From positions 1,550,001-1,614,000 of the forward strand of contig NC_012796.1 in assembly GCF_000010665.1 (NCBI RefSeq): a DNA stretch of 64,000 bases, read 5' to 3'. Every line of letters starts with the position of its first letter. Position 1 is the first letter of the stretch. The stretch is from Solidesulfovibrio magneticus RS-1. GTDB taxonomy: Bacteria; Desulfobacterota; Desulfovibrionia; Desulfovibrionales; Desulfovibrionaceae. Of the stretch, positions 53,419 to 59,787 are shown one piece after another. Under the pieces are notes generated by a model, which did no database searches, was not told where the DNA came from, and worked only from the letters and a program-made list of their open reading frames with translations. Made by a program: the position numbers and the translations under genes.

Positions 53419-54038
53419 GAACCCCGGAAGCCGATCGTGTGCGCTTGGTCATCCAAGGCTTGTCTGTTGGCGGCAAGCAAACTGTAACCCATCAACTATT
53501 GTTTGAGGCTCTCGGTTGTTCGGATGAGCCTGCAAAGTCCCGAGTACGCCGCCAAGTCAACGACATGGCGCGCCGCCAGGAGCTTATCCGAGTGGAAGAC
53601 GGTGTTTTCCGCTTCAACCCGCATGCCGTTGGCAAGCAGCAAGGCGAATTCCTGCAACGGGTCTGGCGGGCTATCCGCTCGGCCAAGTCGGGCTTCTCCT
53701 ATCAGGACTTGGCCTCGGTCACTCGCGTTTCCTACGACCACGTGCGCCGCTACTGCCTGTGGCTTGCCGAGGAAGGCTATGTCGGCCGCCATGGCATGCG
53801 CGGCGCGGCGCAACTCTTCCGGGCGACGGAGAAAGCCCGGCAGCAGATCGAAACGCCCTATCCCCCCCGGCGCATCAACGATCCTTTTGAAGCCGAAAAG
53901 CGTTCGGCGTTGGAGCTGGTCCGCTTGTTTTTGCTGCATGACCCCTACCAGCCCGCAGTGCGCGCCAAGATCGTCGACAACTGCCGGACCATCCTGGCCC
54001 GGTTCGAGAAGGAGGAAGAGGAGGTGTCCCATGGCTAG
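53415..54038 (+). CDS. Winged-helix phage early protein
   Basis: 207 residues with two winged-helix-like segments (VTHQLLFEALGCSDEPAKSRVRRQVNDMARRQELIRVEDG and FSYQDLASVTRVSYDHVRRYCLWLAEEGYV). It is common between the B and gam genes of Mu-like phages; the role is unknown, perhaps control of early or replication genes. ATG at 53,415 overlaps the B stop; its own stop lies inside the gam gene. Confidence 0.7.
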   Translation: MRTPEADRVRLVIQGLSVGGKQTVTHQLLFEALGCSDEPAKSRVRRQVNDMARRQELIRVEDGVFRFNPHAVGKQQGEFLQRVWRAIRSAKSGFSYQDLASVTRVSYDHVRRYCLWLAEEGYVGRHGMRGAAQLFRATEKARQQIETPYPPRRINDPFEAEKRSALELVRLFLLHDPYQPAVRAKIVDNCRTILARFEKEEEEVSHG

Positions 54039-54564
54039 AACGAAACCGAAGGTCGCCGTATTGGCCGACGTCAAGGACGTGGACGCGGCCCTGGCCGAAC
54101 TGGCCGGCATCCAGCGCGACGTGGCCGCCCTGGAGTGCGTCATGAACGACTCCATCGACCGAATCAAGGCCGAGGCCAAGGCGCAGTCGGAACCGTTGCT
54201 GACCCGCAAGAAAGACCTGGAAGCGGCCCTGGCCAATTTCGCCACGGCCCGCAAGGACGATCTGTTCCCGAAAAAGAAGTCCCTGGAAATGACTTTCGGC
54301 GTCCTGGGCTTCCGGCAGTCCACCAAGCTCAAGACCCTGGTGAAGTGGACCTGGAAACTGGTGCTGGAACGGCTCCAGGAGCTGGCCGAAGGCGATGCGG
54401 GCAAGCCTTTCCGCGAAGCGCTGCGAACCAAGGTCGAGGTGGACAAGGAAGCCATGCGCGACTGGCCGGAAGAACGACTGGCGACGGTCGGCGTCCGCAA
54501 GGTGGCGGAAGACGAGTTCTTCTACGAGCTCAAGGCCGAAGCGCTCGAAAACGCGGCCGCCTGA
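54031..54564 (+). CDS. gam: Gam-like host-nuclease inhibitor
   Basis: 177 residues. A long helical hairpin (residues 15-75) followed by the conserved FPKKKSLEMTFGVLGFRQSTKLKTL, then KVEVDKEAMRDWPEERLATVGVRKVAEDEFFYEL, the Gam signature. Gam binds DNA ends as a Ku-like dimer and protects them from RecBCD. The start at 54,031 has AGGAGG upstream. Confidence 0.88.
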   Translation: MARTKPKVAVLADVKDVDAALAELAGIQRDVAALECVMNDSIDRIKAEAKAQSEPLLTRKKDLEAALANFATARKDDLFPKKKSLEMTFGVLGFRQSTKLKTLVKWTWKLVLERLQELAEGDAGKPFREALRTKVEVDKEAMRDWPEERLATVGVRKVAEDEFFYELKAEALENAAA

Positions 54565-54697
54565 TCCCTGCGAAACCGCCCCATGCGGGCGGTCGTCCGG
54601 GCGTGGCGGCCCGGGCCTGACGAGCAGCCGAGGCGCTTGGGACCATCTGTCTTCTAAGCAGGAGGTCCGGGGCGCTTACAACCAAACGAGGTATCCC

Positions 54698-55276
54698 ATG
54701 GCAACGCGACCGTTTGTCTCCTGCGCGGCCATCTACAACATGCAAAGCAAGGTGTTCTTCGGCACGCTGCTGCCGGCCACGTCGCTTTCCTACGAGACCG
54801 ACAAGGCGCTTCTTGTGGAGCTCTTCGGCCGCATCCTGGGCGGCGAAGGCGCTTCCTGGTCGAAGCTTTCCCTCGGGGAGCGCAACCAGGTCCTGGACGC
54901 CTTGGCGGCGCAGTGGCTGCCCGATCATGCGGCCGTGGACATCCCGCTTTTGCCCAAGCGGCTCCGGGGCTGGAAGAAAGGCGACAAGGCCGACGGCTAC
55001 GAGCGTCTGGACATTCCCGCCGGGCCGCTGGCGCGCCAGAAGCGCTACATCGTGACCCTGTGGCTGCTGCTTGGCTACGAACCCAAGAGCCTCGACGGCC
55101 GGGTGTCCAAGCAGTTCGGCGTCGAGCGGTTCGTCTGGCTGACCGATCCGGCCGCCCTGGCCACCCTGGCCAAGGACCTGTGGAGCCGCTGCCGCAAGGC
55201 CGGCATCGATCCCGAGCCCCACGAAGGCATTACCGGCAACGGCAAGGCCGGAAGCGGCCGGCGCGGCGCGGCATGA
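54698..55276 (+). CDS. gemA: GemA/gp16-like regulatory protein
   Basis: 192 residues with a late region LWLLLGYEPKSLDGRVSKQFGVERFVWLTD then LATLAKDLWSRCRKAG, as in the GemA/Gp16 (DUF1018) family. In Mu, GemA modulates host gene expression and DNA topology; here only the family membership is visible. It lies 133 bases after gam, an intergenic stretch without features, and four bases before the next gene. Confidence 0.7.
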   Translation: MATRPFVSCAAIYNMQSKVFFGTLLPATSLSYETDKALLVELFGRILGGEGASWSKLSLGERNQVLDALAAQWLPDHAAVDIPLLPKRLRGWKKGDKADGYERLDIPAGPLARQKRYIVTLWLLLGYEPKSLDGRVSKQFGVERFVWLTDPAALATLAKDLWSRCRKAGIDPEPHEGITGNGKAGSGRRGAA

Positions 55277-55279
55277 CGC

Positions 55280-55621
55280 ATGGGGCCGGACGAACGCGAG
55301 GCGTTGCGGGCCGCCATCCTGGCCCGCCATCGGACCCTCTACGCTTTCTGCAAGGCCACCGGCATCACCAAAAGCGTCGTGCTCCAGCTTCTGGCCGGGC
55401 GCTATCCCGGCAACGTGGAACGCCAGACGGCCCGCATCCGGGCCGCGCTGGCCGATGCCCCGGTTTTGGACGTGACGCCCGGGGCGGTGTTTGCAGTGCT
55501 CGAGCGCATAGGCTGCGCCCGTTGCCGGGCTACGGACAAGCGCCGCTGCCGCAGTTGCCGCACCCTCTGGGAGAAGCAGGCCGAGGCGCTGACCGGCCTG
55601 TTTGGGCCAGCTGATTCGTAA
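55280..55621 (+). CDS. Mu-like early protein with cysteine knuckles, 3' end at tRNA fragment
   Basis: 113 residues. The N-terminal half resembles a helix-turn-helix (FCKATGITKSVVLQLLAGRYPGNVERQ) and the second half carries CARCRATDKRRCRSCRTLWEKQ, a zinc-binding pattern. In Mu-like phages this type of gene is followed by mor and the lysis genes; here the frame ends 14 bases into a tRNA-Thr fragment, so the C-terminus may be altered and the downstream phage genes are missing. Confidence 0.65.
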   Translation: MGPDEREALRAAILARHRTLYAFCKATGITKSVVLQLLAGRYPGNVERQTARIRAALADAPVLDVTPGAVFAVLERIGCARCRATDKRRCRSCRTLWEKQAEALTGLFGPADS

Positions 55622-55659
55622 TCAGCAGGTCTGGAGTTCGAGTCTCCATGCTGGCTCCA
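55608..55659 (+). other. Attachment site: 52-bp 3' fragment of tRNA-Thr(CGU)
   Basis: From CAGCTGATTCGTAATCAGC (anticodon arm with CGT) through the T arm GAGTTCGAGTCTC to CTCCA. The D arm and acceptor 5' strand are missing; to the left lies a Mu-like gene, to the right an integrase gene. The fragment has the same length and cut point as the tRNA-Met fragment at 29,627, which suggests the same class of tRNA-targeting integrase. Confidence 0.85.
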
Positions 55660-55748
55660 GTATTTCAAGTGGTTAGGCCAAAAGCCTAGCCCCTTCTTGA
55701 TTTATTGCTCCAAATATGCTCCACTTCCTCCAACAAAGAGGTGAAGCA

Positions 55749-56756
55749 ATGGCAACATTTCGCAGTCGTGGGAATCTTCAGTGGGAAGCCCGGATTCGGC
55801 GGAAGGGCTATCCGACGACGTGCAAGACCTTTGACACCAAGGCCGAGGCCGAAGCCTGGGCGGCGGCCCGGGAATCGGAAATGTTTCGTGGGGCGTGGGT
55901 ATCGAGTAAAGAAGCCGACTCTACGACGCTCGAAGAATGCCTTGACCGCTACGCCAAAGACTATCTTCCCGCTATGAAATCTCATGCTCGGGAAGTTCGG
56001 CGTATCTCAAATCTTAAAAAATATCCATTGGTTAAGCGGATTATGTCAACAATCCGCACCAAGGACATTGCCGAATTTCGGAAGGTCCGGGAGGAAGGCG
56101 GGGCTGGTCCTGATACCGTGCGGCTTGACTTTTCCCTTATTTCTCGGGTGTTTGTCATTGCTAAATCCGATTGGGGCATGGAATCGTTGTCAAATCCCGT
56201 CGAACACGCGACAAAGCCCAAGTTGCCCGGCGGGCGTACCCGCCGACTCGTGGGCGACGAAGAAAAAAGGCTGTTGGCAGCGTGCCAGCCGCCGGAATTC
56301 CGCGCAATTGTCGAGTTGGCTATTGCAACGGCAATGCGTCGGAGCGAAATTCTTGGTGTTGAGTGGGATAGTGTCAATTTAAAACAGCAAACGATTCATT
56401 TAGCAGACACAAAAAACAGTTCCGCTCGTACTGTGCCGCTTGATGAAAGGGCTGTCGAAATCCTAAGTGATTTGCCAAGAAATATTTCTGGAAAGATTTG
56501 GGATATTCACGAAGATACAATTGACAAATGGATGACTAAGGCGTGTACCGCTGCCGGAATTGTTGGACTGCGTTTTCATGATCTTCGGCACGAAGCAACG
56601 TCAAGACTTTTTGAGAGTACGGATTTAAGTGATCTCGAAATTTCCGAGATTACCGGCCATAAATCGCTGCAATCGCTCAAGCGGTACGCTCATTTGCGAA
56701 CAGCGCGGCTAGTAAAGCGGCTTAATGGAGCGCGGCGGGGAGAGGCCCACGCCTAG
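55749..56756 (+). CDS. Tyrosine-family site-specific integrase
   Basis: 335 residues. Catalytic residues: arginine in IATAMRRSEILGV, then HDLRHEATSRL and the tyrosine in LKRYAHL. The N-terminal region is an arm-binding Arm-DNA-bind domain. The start at 55,749 has GAGGTG upstream and lies 90 bases after the tRNA-Thr fragment. Composition shifts from GC-rich to AT-rich through the gene. An intrinsic terminator follows directly. Confidence 0.92.
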   Translation: MATFRSRGNLQWEARIRRKGYPTTCKTFDTKAEAEAWAAARESEMFRGAWVSSKEADSTTLEECLDRYAKDYLPAMKSHAREVRRISNLKKYPLVKRIMSTIRTKDIAEFRKVREEGGAGPDTVRLDFSLISRVFVIAKSDWGMESLSNPVEHATKPKLPGGRTRRLVGDEEKRLLAACQPPEFRAIVELAIATAMRRSEILGVEWDSVNLKQQTIHLADTKNSSARTVPLDERAVEILSDLPRNISGKIWDIHEDTIDKWMTKACTAAGIVGLRFHDLRHEATSRLFESTDLSDLEISEITGHKSLQSLKRYAHLRTARLVKRLNGARRGEAHA

Positions 56757-56764
56757 ATATAATA

Positions 56765-56797
56765 AAGCCCTTACAGTCAAACTGAGGGCTTTTTTAT
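56765..56797 (+). terminator. Intrinsic terminator after integrase
   Basis: AAGCCCT and AGGGCTT form the outer stem, CAGT/ACTG an inner one, followed by a run of T residues. It separates the integrase from the AT-rich gene downstream. Confidence 0.8.
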
Positions 56798-56817
56798 TTT
56801 CCGAGTGGAGATTTTCT

Positions 56818-58935
56818 ATGAAAGCAGTATTGTGCATTTCTGATTCGATAAATGAATTTGGAAATGGAAATTTTGAGTATTTCCCAATTAAGATCACTAC
56901 AAACAAAAAAAAATTTATCAAGTCCCTCGTAAAAGAAGTGAACAAATTGTTGTTCAAGAACAATCCCAAGGATGTTGTCAAGCTATTAGTTTTAGGGTTT
57001 CTGTATGATTCCTTGCTGTTTTCTGAAGAGATTAAAAAAATCGGGTTTTTTAGAGCGTCAAAATATGATTTCTCAATGCCGCCGGTGATTCGAGCTTTTT
57101 TAAAAGGATTTTTCTTAACTTCACTAAATACAAAAGTAGATGACAGAACAGCAAAATATATCAAGTCAGTGGATAATTTCTTGAGCATAACTCGTGATGT
57201 GAAAAAATTATACGAAAAAATCATACATTTCACTCATAAAAACGATGATAAATTGTTCAAAACTGTAGTAGCTATTATAGACATGTTTTTTATGCATGAC
57301 ACCTCAAAAGCAATCCAAGACCCAAGACGGCCACGCAAATTATATACCCGTGAAGCTTTGTCTGAAGGCGCTTCGTATTTGCTCTACATACACAAAGACC
57401 AGTGTCATCTCGGTTTCAATAACGTAAATGAAATTGATGAAAATGCGCTGTTTGATCCAGAATATTTGTGCGCCATAATAGATACATACAGTCTCAAAGA
57501 GTATATGTATTCTGAAATTCGCATAGAAAGATTTCCCTATACAATGGATAAAAAAGAAAGTGGAGTTTGCCTTGTTTGCCAGGATGAATTGTTCGAAAAA
57601 TCACGTCATTTAGGATTTTTAATGCAGGATTTGGCCAATTACAAAATCATAGAGGCCACAGAACAGGCCTATAAAAACAAAGCAGCCTCATTTGGAACTT
57701 TTTTTTATTCTGCTCCACGCCTGTATGATAGTCTTATAGTCAAACTTGACCACCCTGTTGAACGGTGGGTTTTGAAAATTTCAGAGAAAATTCTTGAAAC
57801 TTTCAAAGACGAATTCCTCAAAGACAAATATTTTTACGAGGAATTAGCAGAAATTAAAAACCTGAACCACAATCACTTTGTATCTGAAAATACTTTTTTT
57901 AATTATAAAATCGAAGATGACGTGACAATAACTGATGTTTTTAAATTCAAGCGTTTCATTGTTTTCCTAAGTTCTATAATGATGTCTTTTTTAAAAGAAA
58001 AGATTCAAAAAGGGAATGCTAAAGAAAAAGCCATGGCGTTTAGATCGCTGATTCCTGTTTTTAAGAAAACCGACTTCATTAACGCTGTGTCAATTTTGAT
58101 GCCTAAAAACAAAGTCCAGTCTATTGTCAAATTGTTGTCCTGGGTGTCAAAAGAAAGCAACGCATTGGACTTGCAGTACACGCCATTTATTGAAATCGAA
58201 AGTGAGTTAGTTGTGCCATTTAATCTTTTTTACAACTCAAACACGGTAAGAAATTCACTCAGCCTAAAGAAGAAACGATTTTACGAAACGAATGAATACG
58301 AACCAACAGTTAACATGTTGTATAGTTCGCTTGTCAATAAGTTTGAAAATGTTTGTAAAAACTTAAAATATCGCTCCAACAATGAGGAAGGCGAACTCGA
58401 CGTCATATTAGCCAAAGATGGGTATTTAATCGTATTTGAAATTAAAAACTCACTACATCCTTGCAATATCGCCGAGTTAAGGACTAGCTTTGACTATATT
58501 ACTTACGGGGCAAAACGATTAAACGATTTCACAAGATTATTTTTTTCGGACGAAAAACTTCGAACGTCTATACTAAATAGACTTGGACTAGCCAGCACCG
58601 GAACCTATCATATAGTTCCATGCATTGCCACTGGAAACAGGGCGCTGTACGGGTATAGACACAATTCTGTTGCAGTTCGCTACATTCATGAATTGTTAAA
58701 TTTAATAAACACAGGACAAATTACACTCGGCGACAAACCTGTTTCTACATGGAAAGGATCAAATATTTCTATAGATGACTTAGCAAAATTTATCCAAGAG
58801 GATAGCTTATATGACGAAAATTTTAGTTTTTTCGAACTGCAAGAAGCTTCCATTAGTTATGTTGACAAGAAATTAATTCAACAACGATACCTATATAATA
58901 ATGAAGCAGCCCAAAAAAAGTATGAACTTCAATGA
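56818..58935 (+). CDS. Large AT-rich protein with PD-(D/E)XK nuclease-like motif
   Basis: 705 residues, no recognised family. GGAG before the ATG at 56,818 supports the start; a longer frame begins inside the integrase gene. Residues 524-545 read EGELDVILAKDGYLIVFEIK-N: Asp528, then Glu541-x-Lys543 on the next strand, the core of the restriction-endonuclease fold, with a predicted helix after it (AELRTSFDYITYGAKRL). The first 500 residues are helical and basic, with one CLVC knuckle near residue 260. The gene has far lower GC than the integrase or relaxase and stands alone behind a terminator at the element edge, a place that often carries defence genes. Confidence 0.6.
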   Translation: MKAVLCISDSINEFGNGNFEYFPIKITTNKKKFIKSLVKEVNKLLFKNNPKDVVKLLVLGFLYDSLLFSEEIKKIGFFRASKYDFSMPPVIRAFLKGFFLTSLNTKVDDRTAKYIKSVDNFLSITRDVKKLYEKIIHFTHKNDDKLFKTVVAIIDMFFMHDTSKAIQDPRRPRKLYTREALSEGASYLLYIHKDQCHLGFNNVNEIDENALFDPEYLCAIIDTYSLKEYMYSEIRIERFPYTMDKKESGVCLVCQDELFEKSRHLGFLMQDLANYKIIEATEQAYKNKAASFGTFFYSAPRLYDSLIVKLDHPVERWVLKISEKILETFKDEFLKDKYFYEELAEIKNLNHNHFVSENTFFNYKIEDDVTITDVFKFKRFIVFLSSIMMSFLKEKIQKGNAKEKAMAFRSLIPVFKKTDFINAVSILMPKNKVQSIVKLLSWVSKESNALDLQYTPFIEIESELVVPFNLFYNSNTVRNSLSLKKKRFYETNEYEPTVNMLYSSLVNKFENVCKNLKYRSNNEEGELDVILAKDGYLIVFEIKNSLHPCNIAELRTSFDYITYGAKRLNDFTRLFFSDEKLRTSILNRLGLASTGTYHIVPCIATGNRALYGYRHNSVAVRYIHELLNLINTGQITLGDKPVSTWKGSNISIDDLAKFIQEDSLYDENFSFFELQEASISYVDKKLIQQRYLYNNEAAQKKYELQ

Positions 58936-58968
58936 GCCCACGAAACATTAGGCCCCCCCTTTGAAAAA

Positions 58969-59466
58969 CTAGCCCTTCTTTCTCTGTTCATCCGCTGCGA
59001 CCTTTTCCTGCCCAATCTTCCGCCATTTCTCGATTTGAGCAGCCTGTTTGCCAGCACCATACGCGTAGACTAAAACGCCTAGAATCACATCGTTATCCCA
59101 ATCCTCGATCCCCGCCTTAACAGCCAAACCGCCAATTTCATATTTCCGCCTGTCCGCTTCGCGGCGAAGCTTGTCGCGGAGGCGCGCGGCACGAATGCCG
59201 AGCTTGCTTTGGGACTGGCGGATTTTCTCCAATTCCTCCTCGGGGGTGAGCTTCTTTCGTTTTTTCGGTTCCTGTGGTTCCGCCGCCAAAGGCGGTTCCA
59301 ACGCTGCCTGCGATTCGGGTTCCGCCGCCTTGGACTCCTGCGGTTCCGCTGCCTGAGACTCCTGCGGTTCCGGTTCCGCCGCCGGCACCTGCGGTTCCGC
59401 CGCCTTGGGTTCCGCCGCCGCGTGGGCGGTCAGGGCCTTGGTCAGGGCCTGGGTGTCAGTCGTCAT
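58969..59466 (-). CDS. TraD/MobC-like mobilization accessory protein
   Basis: 165 residues. The N-terminal half is a low-complexity tract of Ala-Glu-Pro-Gln repeats; the C-terminal half is helical and basic (KRKKLTPEEELEKIRQSQSK, RLRDKLRREADRRKYEIGGLAVKAG), like the TraD/MobS-type proteins coded beside MobA/TraA relaxases. These help the relaxase at oriT. The gene is divergent from the relaxase, with the oriT between. GGAGG precedes the ATG. Confidence 0.65.
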   Translation of the reverse strand: MTTDTQALTKALTAHAAAEPKAAEPQVPAAEPEPQESQAAEPQESKAAEPESQAALEPPLAAEPQEPKKRKKLTPEEELEKIRQSQSKLGIRAARLRDKLRREADRRKYEIGGLAVKAGIEDWDNDVILGVLVYAYGAGKQAAQIEKWRKIGQEKVAADEQRKKG

Positions 59467-59637
59467 AACGCCTCCTGGATTGACTTCAAGATAACCCTAC
59501 TCCATGGTCGTATCAAGCGGTTTCGGCCCCGATAGGGGACGAGAACGCTTGGCCTCACCCGCAGGGGGAGGAGGATTGGGTAAATTTCAGTGGATTAGTT
59601 TGATAGTTTTGAGTAGGATTTTGAGCATACGCAATAT

Positions 59638-59672
59638 GCAAACGGACAAGGTCCGTTTGCGTGCGCCCTCCC
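59638..59672 (+). other. Origin of transfer (IncQ/R1162 type)
   Basis: GCAAACGGAC, three bases, then GTCCGTTTGC form a 10-bp perfect stem directly followed by GTGCGCCCTCCC. The oriT of RSF1010/R1162 has the same order: an inverted repeat and then the nic core TAAGTGCGCCCT. The nick would fall within TGCGCCCT. The neighbouring MobA/MobL relaxase belongs to the matching MOBQ family. Confidence 0.8.
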
Positions 59673-59787
59673 GGGGGGACTTTGACACAATGAGAATATG
59701 GGGGGAGTGAGGAGTTAAGTGATTTGACGAGGATGGGGGGGTAGAGTTTTAAAGGTTTGATTGCGGTGGGAGTAGGAGGCAGGGGAA

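Noticed and set aside
55608-55659. Functional tRNA-Thr gene
   Set aside because: The D arm and 5' acceptor strand are missing; the flanking sequence is a phage gene.
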